This document shows, piece after piece, positions 15,824 to 21,737 of a DNA stretch of 21,737 nucleotides. The position numbers and the translations under genes were made by a program. The DNA is from an archaeon (GTDB lineage Archaea > Iainarchaeota > Iainarchaeia > Iainarchaeales > CSSED10-239): the NCBI GenBank assembly GCA_029557995.1, contig JAKQHQ010000025.1:1-21737 (forward strand). Reading direction: 5' to 3'. The notes under the pieces are model-generated. The model was not told the origin of the DNA and made no database searches. It saw only the letters and a program-made list of their open reading frames with translations. Each line of letters starts with the position of its first letter. The first letter of the stretch is position 1.

Positions 15824-17847
15824 GTTTTCTCCTCCTTATAACCAATCTCCAAATCGCATTTTGGGCAGAACTCGTGCTCACCAAAAAGATATCCATGTTT
15901 TGGGCACATTGAAAATGTTGGGGTTATTGTAAAGTATGGTAGCTTATAGTTGCTTGCTATCTTTTGTATAAGTGATTTGACTGCCTCCCTTGATGGTTTT
16001 TTTTCACCTATGTAAAAATGAAGCACAGTGCCACCTGTATACTTGCATTGTAGTTCGTCTTGCAATTCCAAAACCTCAAAGACATCACTTGAGTAATTAA
16101 CAGGCAATTGTGTTGAGTTTGTATAGTATGGCTCTGCACCAATGCTTCTATAGTTTTCCTCATTAGCCACAATTATTGAAGGGTATTTGGTTTTGTCATA
16201 TTTTGCAAACCTGTATGCTGTGCTCTCGCCAGGAGTTGCTTCTAAGTTGTAAAGGTTGCCTGTCTCCTCCTGATATTTCATTATTCTTTCTCTCATAAAC
16301 TCCAGTACCTTCTTTGCAAACTCCTGCCCGTTTTTTGTGCTGATGCCCTCCCCAAGAAAATTAAGCAAGGACTCATTCATCCCCAGTATCCCTATTGTTG
16401 AAAAATGGTTCACCCAATACCCACCAAACTTGTTTTTTATATCTGAAAGATTGAACTTGGAGTAAGGGTAGAGCCCACCTTCTGTGTATTTCTCAATAAT
16501 CTTCCTCTTTATATCTAAAGATTTTTTTGCAAGGTCCATAAGATGCCCTAAATTCTCAAAATATTCTTCTTCTGTTTTTGAGATATAACCAATCTGAGGT
16601 AGGTTGATTGTTACAACCCCTATTGAGCCAGTGAGAGGGTTTGAGCCGAAAAGCCCACCACCTCTTTTCTGTAGCTCCCTATTGTCAAGCCTTAATCTGC
16701 AGCACATGCTTCTTGCGTCTTCTGGCTTCATGTCAGAGTTCACAAAGTTTGCAAAGTATGGTGTGCCGTATTTTATTGTCAAGTCAATGAGCTTGTCTGC
16801 AAGCTCTGTACCCCAATTGAAATCCTTTGTTAGGTTTATTGTTGGTATTGGAAAAGAGAACATGTTTCCGCTTGCGTCGCCCTCGTAAAGCACATCAAGC
16901 AATGCTATGTTAAAAACATTCATCTCCTCTTGGAATTCCTTGTATGTGTGCTCTTGCGGTTTCCCACCAATTATAACTTGTTGGTCCTTAAATGTTGATG
17001 GAACAGTCAAGTCAAGTGTGATATTTGTAAATGGGGTTTGAAAGCCTGTTCTTGTTGGAACATTCATATTATACAAGAATTTCTCAAGTGTTGCTTTTAC
17101 CTCTTTATAGCCAAGTTTATCGTATTTTATAAATGGAGAAAGCAAGGTGTCAAAGTTGCTGAACGCCTGCGCACCAGCAGACTCTCCTTGCAATGTATAA
17201 AGGAAATTTACAATCTGCCCTAGCGCTACATCAAAATGCTTTGGTGGGGCTGCGACAACTTTTCCTGGTGCACCTCTAAAACCTGTCTGGAGAAGCGACA
17301 TAAGGTCCCAGCCAACGCAATAAGCGCCGAGTGTGCTGAGGTCGTGTATATGCATTTGTCTTTTTTCATGTGCATCCTTTATCTCTGGTGGGTAAATCTT
17401 CTTTAGCCAGTAATCAGAAATAATCTTTGTTGAAAGATAGTTGCTTAGGCCTTGTAAGGAGTAGTCCATGTTGCTGTTTTCCTTGACTTCCCAGTCAGAT
17501 ATATTGATATAGCTTTCAACTGCGTTTATGCTGTTTATTAATCTTGAGATGTTCCTAATATCATCGTGTTGTTTCCTGTAGATGACATAGGCCTTTACAA
17601 GCTTTGTTAGCCCTTCTTTTATTAGAATGTCCTCAATGATATCTTGAATCTCATCAATTGTTGGACAAAACCCTTTTCTAAAAAAATCCTCATCCAACCA
17701 GACATCAATCTTCTTTGTGAGGTAGTCAGCTAAGTCAATGTCTGGATTGTCTATTGCATCAAGTGCTTTAAGCAATGCTAGCTTTATTTTATAGATATTA
17801 TAGTCAACCTTCTCCCCATCCCTGTTTAGGATCTGCTTGCTAGCCAT
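15820..17847 (-). CDS. nrdD: Anaerobic (class III) ribonucleoside-triphosphate reductase, main chain lacking the glycyl-radical segment
   Basis: This 675-residue enzyme reduces ribonucleotides to deoxyribonucleotides without oxygen. The N-terminal ATP-cone (about 1-95; LNRDGEKVDYNIYKIKLALL) carries allosteric control. The barrel has YCVGWDL (C177) and SMCCRLRLDN (C382/C383), where the family's active-site cysteines lie, plus LTGSIGVVTINLPQIG and NLEATPGESTAYR. The C-terminus holds a zinc-knuckle sequence, CPKHGY...CPKC (C648, C661, C664), and then stops at residue 675. The usual RVVGY radical site is missing from this chain but occurs in the overlapping small ORF directly downstream. ATG 17847 gives the standard MASKQILNRDG start. 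It is the first gene of the nrd operon, divergent from the XerA-like gene. Confidence 0.93.
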   Translation of the reverse strand: MASKQILNRDGEKVDYNIYKIKLALLKALDAIDNPDIDLADYLTKKIDVWLDEDFFRKGFCPTIDEIQDIIEDILIKEGLTKLVKAYVIYRKQHDDIRNISRLINSINAVESYINISDWEVKENSNMDYSLQGLSNYLSTKIISDYWLKKIYPPEIKDAHEKRQMHIHDLSTLGAYCVGWDLMSLLQTGFRGAPGKVVAAPPKHFDVALGQIVNFLYTLQGESAGAQAFSNFDTLLSPFIKYDKLGYKEVKATLEKFLYNMNVPTRTGFQTPFTNITLDLTVPSTFKDQQVIIGGKPQEHTYKEFQEEMNVFNIALLDVLYEGDASGNMFSFPIPTINLTKDFNWGTELADKLIDLTIKYGTPYFANFVNSDMKPEDARSMCCRLRLDNRELQKRGGGLFGSNPLTGSIGVVTINLPQIGYISKTEEEYFENLGHLMDLAKKSLDIKRKIIEKYTEGGLYPYSKFNLSDIKNKFGGYWVNHFSTIGILGMNESLLNFLGEGISTKNGQEFAKKVLEFMRERIMKYQEETGNLYNLEATPGESTAYRFAKYDKTKYPSIIVANEENYRSIGAEPYYTNSTQLPVNYSSDVFEVLELQDELQCKYTGGTVLHFYIGEKKPSREAVKSLIQKIASNYKLPYFTITPTFSMCPKHGYLFGEHEFCPKCDLEIGYKEEKT

Positions 17848-17906
17848 TGATAAACACTCTTGCTTTGTATTTTAAAAAAACGCAATAAAATAATAAGCTC
17901 GTTGTG

Positions 17907-17914
17907 TTTATAAA
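17907..17914 (-). promoter_or_regulatory. TATA-like promoter of the nrd operon
   Basis: TTTATAAA, itself palindromic, lies 60-67 bases upstream of the nrdD ATG and would give a leader of about 35 bases. It is the best TATA candidate in the 239-base gap that separates nrdD from the divergent recombinase gene. I see no clear inverted-repeat operator beside it. On the other strand TTTATTTAAG near 18016-18025 is a candidate for the recombinase promoter. Confidence 0.45.
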
Positions 17915-18086
17915 TGGTATTGGTTTTGCCTGTAATGTGCTTTAAAATCTGATGTTAGAGGTGGCAAATAAATCGTAGGGTTTAGATTTTTAAGATTTAG
18001 TTGTTGTTTGCTTAGTTTATTTAAGTTATACATAATATGTTTGTTCGGCATAACCTCTTTTATTTGTTTCTATCTACCTTTATAAT

Positions 18087-18956
18087 ATGCAGATGCAAGA
18101 CAAAGATAAAGACAATAACAACGCGCTTCTTAAAAAATTTGAAGAAGAGTTAAATGTTATGGGCTATAGCCAGAAGACTATTGAGACCTATCTTACATAT
18201 CTTAAGGGCTTTTCTGAAAGGCTTTACAAGGATTTAAGGCTTGCAACTTCTGATGATGTTGTTTCTTTTCTTTCCTACCTCAAACTTGAAAAACAAGAAA
18301 GCCAGGCAACATTAAGCTTGGCGTTGTCAGCAATCAAGCATTTTTACAAGGAATTCCTTAAACAGAACCTAAATATTGATATCAAGCTACCAAAAAAAGC
18401 AAAGAAGATACCTGTTGTCTTGACGTCAAAAGAGATCTCTGAACTTATAGCAAGCACAAGCAACCAGAGGAACAAACTTATTATTGAGTTCTTGTTTTCA
18501 ACAGGTGTGAGGGTATCTGAATGTGTAAATATGAAGTTGTCTTCGCTTAATTTTGAGGAATACACAGGAATTGTGATTAGCGGAAAAGGCAATAAAGATA
18601 GGGTGATAATCTTATCTAAAAATTGGGTTGAAGAATATAAAAAATATTTAGGAGAAAGGGAAAAAAATCTGAAATCAGATTATGTGTTTTGTTCAAAAAC
18701 AGGTAGCCCCTTATCTGTTGACACTATCCAGAAGTTTTTGAAAGTGTCTGCAAAAAAAGCAGGGCTGGCAAAGAAAATAAGTCCACATAAGCTAAGGCAC
18801 TCTTTTGCAACATCCCTTCTTGAAAGTGATGTAAATATAAGGTACATACAACAACTTCTTGGGCATGCAAATCTAAACACAACACAAATCTATACTAAAG
18901 TGAATACAAACAAGCTTAAGGAGATAACAAACCCATTAGATAATATGAAAAAATAG
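18087..18956 (+). CDS. XerA-like tyrosine recombinase
   Basis: This 289-residue recombinase has an N-terminal SAM-like core-binding domain (about 12-95) and a C-terminal catalytic domain (about 108-285). The catalytic set is complete: Arg 142 in STGVRVSE, Lys 167 in SGKGNKDR, His 234 and Arg 237 in SPHKLRHSFA, His 260 in LLGHAN and the nucleophile Tyr 269 in TQIYTKVN. Size and layout match archaeal XerA, which resolves chromosome dimers at dif, and not the longer SSV-type integrases. ATG 18087 opens a polar, Asp/Lys/Asn-rich leader; ATG 18093 is equally possible. It lies beside an AT-rich segment and could alternatively mobilise an element, but the chromosomal XerA role is more likely because the gene resembles its neighbours in composition. 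Confidence 0.9.
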   Translation: MQMQDKDKDNNNALLKKFEEELNVMGYSQKTIETYLTYLKGFSERLYKDLRLATSDDVVSFLSYLKLEKQESQATLSLALSAIKHFYKEFLKQNLNIDIKLPKKAKKIPVVLTSKEISELIASTSNQRNKLIIEFLFSTGVRVSECVNMKLSSLNFEEYTGIVISGKGNKDRVIILSKNWVEEYKKYLGEREKNLKSDYVFCSKTGSPLSVDTIQKFLKVSAKKAGLAKKISPHKLRHSFATSLLESDVNIRYIQQLLGHANLNTTQIYTKVNTNKLKEITNPLDNMKK

Positions 18957-19018
18957 TTTGGTATCTAGTTTGGAAATTAAATCTATAACTACTTTATTTT
19001 TGGTTATTTAAATAGTAA

Positions 19019-19085
19019 TATATATAAACCCTTTGTACAATCATTTACTATACAAAAATGATATTTATTTTGTTATTTGGAGGAG
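19019..19085 (+). promoter_or_regulatory. Promoter and ribosome binding site of the PRC-barrel gene
   Basis: TATATATAAA (19019-19028) is a strong archaeal TATA-type sequence. GGAGGAG (19079-19085) lies six bases before the ATG at 19092. The implied leader is about 40 bases. This is one of the best ribosome binding sites in the window and suggests substantial expression. Confidence 0.55.
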
Positions 19086-19091
19086 TAAAAT

Positions 19092-19457
19092 ATGACAATG
19101 AGAATTTCAAAGCTTTTCGGCATGGATTTATATGAAACAAATGCAACATATAGGGGTAAGGTTTATGATCTAGTTGTTAATCTAGAATCAGGTATTATTG
19201 AAACCATTACTACCCAGCCATTAAAGGTTAGCTCAAAAAAAGAGGCTAAAAAAATAATGACAGAATATAGTATACCTTACAAAAAAGTTATTTCTGTTGA
19301 TGATATAATACTTATCAATTCAGGAAATGTACCTGTGCCTGAAAAGGAGATTGCTAAAGAAGAAATGACACAAGCGCCTGAAAACGATTATGAGTCAAGG
19401 ATAAGAAGAAAATATATTGGATATAAGAGTAAATATTCAACAGCAGGAAGAAGATAA
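19092..19457 (+). CDS. PRC-barrel domain protein
   Basis: The protein has 121 residues. Residues 3-75 (MRISKLFGMDLYETNATYRG, then KVYDLVVNLESGIIETITTQ) match the archaeal PRC-barrel pattern of a small beta barrel with the KVxDLVxNLESG turn. A linker rich in Glu and Pro follows, then a basic tail (SRIRRKYIGYKSKYSTAGRR) that may bind nucleic acid or membrane. PRC-barrel proteins occur in RNA metabolism and, in haloarchaea, in the cell-division apparatus (CdpB-type proteins). Which role applies here cannot be read from sequence. ATG 19092 is fixed by the ribosome binding site; ATG 19098 (MRISK) is a less well-spaced alternative. It stands as a single gene after the recombinase gene. Confidence 0.8.
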   Translation: MTMRISKLFGMDLYETNATYRGKVYDLVVNLESGIIETITTQPLKVSSKKEAKKIMTEYSIPYKKVISVDDIILINSGNVPVPEKEIAKEEMTQAPENDYESRIRRKYIGYKSKYSTAGRR

Positions 19458-19785
19458 GTTTTCTATTATTCTTTTTCTTTCTTTTTATTTAAAGTAAAGA
19501 AAACACTACCCTATAATTCTTGTAATATATTTTATTTTTGCTTTTAAACTTTGTTTTGTTTTTTTAATTTATATATTATGTTTTTAAACTTTCTAAACGA
19601 ATTTTATATCTTATTAAATTATTAAAGAAATAGTTATGTTTATTAAGATAATTATACATAATATAACAATATAGAATATTTAGGTATTAATATTCTTATA
19701 TACATATATACATAATTATACATAACATATCTTTTATATATTATACTCTTATTACAGGAACTATGGGGTGGGTGGAAAAGAAGCT
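19458..19785. other. AT-rich intergenic segment with short direct repeats
   Basis: These 328 bases hold no convincing ORF. The first ~35 bases are T-rich and probably terminate the PRC-barrel transcript. The 14-base sequence ATAATTATACATAA occurs at 19648-19661 and again at 19712-19725. TTTTATATATT near 19733-19743 could be the TATA element for the next gene. A sudden G-rich patch (19765-19773, GGGGTGGGTGG-like) supplies a possible ribosome binding site for the ATG at 19786. Confidence 0.5.
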
Positions 19786-20487
19786 ATGGATAAAATAATT
19801 TCTAATTATATAAAATATAAATTTATTTTTAATAATAATAAGATAAACCATAATTCTTATAATTATCAAAAACTTTTTAGAGTAATTTATGGATATACAC
19901 AAAATATCACAAAAAAAGACAAGAAAACATATAAATATCATAGACAAGGAATTATTGAGGACTTGCCATTTATAAGACCAGGAAGGAATTGTATAATACT
20001 TCCCTTAAATACAGAACATAAACTTATTAATTTTTTTGATAATAAGATAGGAGCAGCTCATAACTTCAAGGAAAAAGATTATTATTTTGTTAAATATACA
20101 ATAGATAAGATTGAAGTAAATGACTTAGAGATTATTAATTGCTTAGAAAAATATATTAATAATTATAATATAATATCTTTTGATGGAAAGCAAGATAAAT
20201 TAGCTAATGAGCTTAACAAAATAATAAATGAACCAGAATATCTTAATAAATTTAAAAAGAAAAATAAAGACAATCTTTTAGACAAACTAAATAACATAAC
20301 ATCTATTGATTGGTTTGTAAAATGCAAAGGTAAGTCAGATATAGTTTCTGGTTTTTTGGATAAAATAAACCTTGCTAAAGAAAAGATAAATGCCTCTTTA
20401 AAATCAGGGTTGGCTACAGATTCAATCACACAACCTAAGCAAACACAGCAAGAAAACAACAAGTTACAAGAAAAGCAAGAGAATTAA
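19786..20487 (+). CDS. Hypothetical protein in the AT-rich segment
   Basis: The protein has 233 residues and is rich in Asn, Ile, Lys and Tyr. Its codon choice is much more AT-biased than the genes to its left (AAT/ATA/TTA/AAA dominate). It has no signal peptide or membrane helix. A possible folded core lies at about residues 35-200 (segments GIIEDLPFIRPGRNCIILPL and YYFVKYTIDKIEVNDLEI), followed by a low-complexity Gln/Asn/Lys tail (QPKQTQQENNKLQEKQEN). I recognise no family. ATG 19786 is preferred, with GGTGG about 12 bases upstream; a GTG at 19768 would add six residues but lies inside the G-rich ribosome-binding patch. It is convergent with the gene at 20577-21140. Composition and lack of family suggest a horizontally acquired or lineage-specific gene. 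Confidence 0.65.
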   Translation: MDKIISNYIKYKFIFNNNKINHNSYNYQKLFRVIYGYTQNITKKDKKTYKYHRQGIIEDLPFIRPGRNCIILPLNTEHKLINFFDNKIGAAHNFKEKDYYFVKYTIDKIEVNDLEIINCLEKYINNYNIISFDGKQDKLANELNKIINEPEYLNKFKKKNKDNLLDKLNNITSIDWFVKCKGKSDIVSGFLDKINLAKEKINASLKSGLATDSITQPKQTQQENNKLQEKQEN

Positions 20488-20488
20488 C

Positions 20489-20590
20489 TTTTCTAAATTT
20501 ATGTTTTAATTTTATTATTTATCTATTAATTTTTCTACACTTATGTTTTATTTTATTATTCTAAATTTATATTTTATTATTTATCTATAA
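20489..20590. repeat. Imperfect A/T repeats with core TTCTAARTTTATRTTTTA
   Basis: Three imperfect units occur in tandem, starting near 20489, 20531 and 20558. Each reads roughly TTTTCTAAATTTATGTTTTA followed by a TTTATTATTTATCT-like tract. A further copy lies at 21361-21380 on the other side of the next gene. The block sits between two convergent genes and overlaps the 3' end of the minus-strand gene. Its T-rich tracts may terminate the plus-strand transcript. Low complexity limits how much can be made of the similarity. Confidence 0.5.
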
Positions 20591-21140
20591 ATATTATATT
20601 TTTTTTCCAAGTTCTTTTTTTTCCTGTGTTGTTTAGCTTTACAAGGTTTATATCTGTCAAGGTTTTGATGTATGGATAAAGGCTTTTCTCGTTTTGGTAT
20701 TCTATGTTATATTGTAGTTTGATCCTTTGCTTTAGCTCATCCATATCCATCCATTGATCATCAAGAAGGCAATTGATTATGTGTTCAGCTTGTGTGTTTT
20801 CCTTTGGCTTAATAACATCCCAGATGGTGTTTATCTTTGAGCTATCTATTCTTGTAACATCATAAATCTTAACAGGTGGTTCTTGCGTTGTTTTTAACTT
20901 TTGTTCATTATAGTTTTCCTTCTCTACACCCCCACTCATATTTAATATTTGTTGCATCTCTTGTGCCTTTGCTTGGCTTTGTGCAGAATCTAAATTGCTT
21001 TGCTTAACATAATCGTGTTTATTTTGTATTTGCAGTTCTGCAATACTTTTTTGTACTGTTGCTTGCGTTTCAGTATTTGTTTTATCTTTGCCTTTAATAA
21101 ACCCAAGCTTAGTTAAAAGCTTTTGAAAGATATTACTCAT
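20577..21140 (-). CDS. Hypothetical protein with C-terminal winged-helix-like region
   Basis: The protein has 187 residues. A basic amphipathic start (MSNIFQKLLTKLGFIKGKDK) is followed by a Gln/Asn/Lys-rich low-complexity middle (about 20-105). The last ~75 residues are helical and globular, with the look of a winged helix (AEHIINCLLDDQWMDMDELK, then SLYPYIKTLTDINLVKLNN and a short strand pair). I recognise no named family; a DNA-binding role is inference. The frame is open 36 codons further upstream, but that part translates A/T repeats and the GTAATTAC palindromes, so ATG 21140 is chosen. It has no ribosome binding site and a TTTAAA element about 30-38 bases upstream, fitting a leaderless transcript. 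Palindrome doublets flank that TATA element, suggesting repression, possibly by this protein. Confidence 0.65.
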   Translation of the reverse strand: MSNIFQKLLTKLGFIKGKDKTNTETQATVQKSIAELQIQNKHDYVKQSNLDSAQSQAKAQEMQQILNMSGGVEKENYNEQKLKTTQEPPVKIYDVTRIDSSKINTIWDVIKPKENTQAEHIINCLLDDQWMDMDELKQRIKLQYNIEYQNEKSLYPYIKTLTDINLVKLNNTGKKRTWKKNIIFIDK

Positions 21141-21150
21141 AGTATATATT

Positions 21151-21197
21151 GTAATTACAGTAATTATTTTAAATAGATATGTAATTACAGTAGTCAC
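21151..21197 (-). promoter_or_regulatory. Probable operator: palindrome doublets flanking the TATA box of the gene at 20577-21140
   Basis: GTAATTAC, a perfect palindrome, occurs at 21151-21158 and 21181-21188. Each copy is followed nine bases on by a degenerate copy (GTAATTAT at 21160, GTAGTCAC at 21190). The shared 12-base start GTAATTACAGTA repeats at exactly 30 bases. Between the doublets, on the minus strand, lies a TTTAAA TATA-like box (about 21169-21178). A protein bound at the doublets would cover the promoter of the downstream gene. Confidence 0.6.
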
Positions 21198-21231
21198 AAA
21201 AACAAGATTTTGGTTGCTACGGTAATTACAA

Positions 21232-21346
21232 AAAAGCCAGAAAAGCATTTAGTATATTTAATGTTTATTTTATGTATATTAAAAAAAACAACTTAAAAAT
21301 TAGCCAATCATAAGCACAGTAATTACATAAAAATAACAGTAATTAC
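21232..21346. repeat. Further GTAATTAC palindromes
   Basis: Three more perfect copies lie at 21232-21239, 21319-21326 and 21339-21346. The last two are preceded by ACA, giving ACAGTAATTAC. A GATTACC variant follows near 21351. With the doublets at 21151-21197 they form a cluster over about 200 bases in which most steps are near multiples of one helical turn (9, 21, 9, 42, 87 and 20). They may be upstream operators or iterons. Confidence 0.55.
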
Positions 21347-21479
21347 CATTGATTACCTGCTTTTCTAAGCTTATATTTTAAATTAAGACAAGGAATCAAG
21401 AGATTTTGTAAAAATAGATGCAATTAATTCTTTTTAAAGAAATTAAAGTTTATTTTAAGCATTTCTTTTCCGAAAAGAA

Positions 21480-21537
21480 GGGAGGGAAATAGTTGTTAAA
21501 TCTGTCCAAGAATTAGTGTGTTTTCTTAATCCCTCCC
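21480..21537. repeat. Inverted repeat GGGAGGGA / TCCCTCCC with 42-base loop
   Basis: GGGAGGGA (21480-21487) pairs perfectly with TCCCTCCC (21530-21537); a T-run follows at about 21541-21546. It stands out in AT-rich DNA with no gene around it. On the plus strand it could fold as a stem-loop ending in a T tract, so it may be a small RNA, a terminator-like element or a protein-binding site. The stem ends ACA and is acceptor-like in length, but I see no D or T arm. The rest of the 499-base gap from 21141 to 21639 shows only the palindromes and an A/T repeat copy. Confidence 0.4.
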
Positions 21538-21639
21538 ACATTTTTTAAAGTTCAATAAGCACATTACTTAAAAAATATTCAAGTAACAATCAGATAACAA
21601 AAGCAAGAAATAGCAAACAAGATGCAAAAAACCAGCAAA

Positions 21640-21714
21640 TAGCGGAGGATGGATTTGAACCATCGACCTTCGGGTTATGAGCCCGACGGGCACTCCAGAC
21701 TGCCCCACCCCGCT
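21640..21714 (-). tRNA. tRNA-Met (CAT), initiator type
   Basis: A full cloverleaf reads on the minus strand: acceptor AGCGGGG paired with CTCCGCT and discriminator A, D arm GGGC/GCCC with loop AGTCTGGAGT, anticodon arm TCGGGCTCATAACCCGA, variable AGGTC, T arm GATGG/CCATC with loop TTCAAAT. The CAT anticodon means Met. The A1-T72 pair and the three G:C pairs next to the anticodon loop (GGG...CCC) are hallmarks of archaeal initiators. No intron and no encoded CCA. Its 3' end faces the AT-rich segment, the usual side for integrated elements. Confidence 0.95.
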
Positions 21715-21737
21715 TCATTATTTTTGTATTTTTTTTT

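Noticed and set aside
15820..17847. An intein or intron interrupting nrdD
   Set aside because: The two parts are directly adjacent with a four-base overlap; nothing of intein or intron size lies between them.
19500..19760. A CRISPR array or other regular repeat array
   Set aside because: The repeats are short, A/T-only and irregularly spaced, with no repeat-spacer periodicity; no cas genes are present.
19763..19775. The GGGGTGGG patch as a duplicated piece of the tRNA-Met 5' end (attachment site)
   Set aside because: Only about eight G/T bases match, the match is to the 5' and not the 3' part of the tRNA, and the patch works as a ribosome binding site.
21141..21248. An N-terminal extension of the gene at 20577-21140 with a hydrophobic stretch resembling a membrane helix
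   Set aside because: It is a translation of the GTAATTAC palindromes and the TATA region; ATG 21140 with a leaderless promoter explains the layout better.

Overview
The window is from an archaeon. It carries a replication factor C small subunit, a two-ring CDC48 ATPase, an archaeal pilus/archaellum-type secretion ATPase with FlaJ/TadC-like membrane proteins and class III signal peptides, an Lrp-type regulator, a PRC-barrel protein, a XerA-like recombinase, TATA-box promoters, GGTGA/GGAGG ribosome binding sites and an initiator-type tRNA-Met. Base composition is AT-rich. The gene set would fit a small-genome (DPANN-like) or euryarchaeal lineage, but the sequence alone does not place it more precisely.

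Layout. (1) 1-5074, minus strand: rfcS, then a type IV pilus-like assembly operon of secretion ATPase, two half-size TadC/FlaJ membrane proteins, a 59-residue pilin-like protein overlapping the upstream gene by ATGA, and the start of a major pilin with its own promoter and strong ribosome binding site. (2) 5204-12610, plus strand: a small membrane protein abutting a tRNA methylthiotransferase (ms2t6A type); a six-TM protein, an Lrp/AsnC regulator and topoisomerase I in a row; then CDC48. The topoisomerase I reading frame is broken by a -1 shift at a TTTT run. (3) 12627-17847, minus strand: an anaerobic (class III) ribonucleotide reductase operon. (4) 18087-19457, plus strand: a XerA-like recombinase and a PRC-barrel protein. 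(5) About 19458-21640: a very AT-rich stretch with two unrecognised genes, A/T repeats and a cluster of GTAATTAC palindromes, ending at the 3' end of an initiator-type tRNA-Met gene (21640-21714, minus).

The most unusual part is the ribonucleotide reductase operon. First, the nrdD reading frame stops straight after the CPKC zinc knuckle. The glycyl-radical segment (SRVVGY) is encoded by a separate 48-codon ORF that overlaps the nrdD stop as ATGA and has its own GGAGG. This is either a two-chain NrdD with a detached radical-carrying peptide or a one-base loss in an AAAA run. Second, downstream of nrdG lies a 683-residue protein that reads as a class I/II (NrdA/NrdJ-like) reductase with an ATP-cone. 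Its catalytic Asn, Cys and Glu (NPCGEQ in active enzymes) are replaced by SPVGLQ, and the other two expected cysteines are missing too. An intact but catalytically dead B12-type reductase co-transcribed with a functional class III enzyme suggests a regulatory or structural partner. A 2-TM protein ends the operon.
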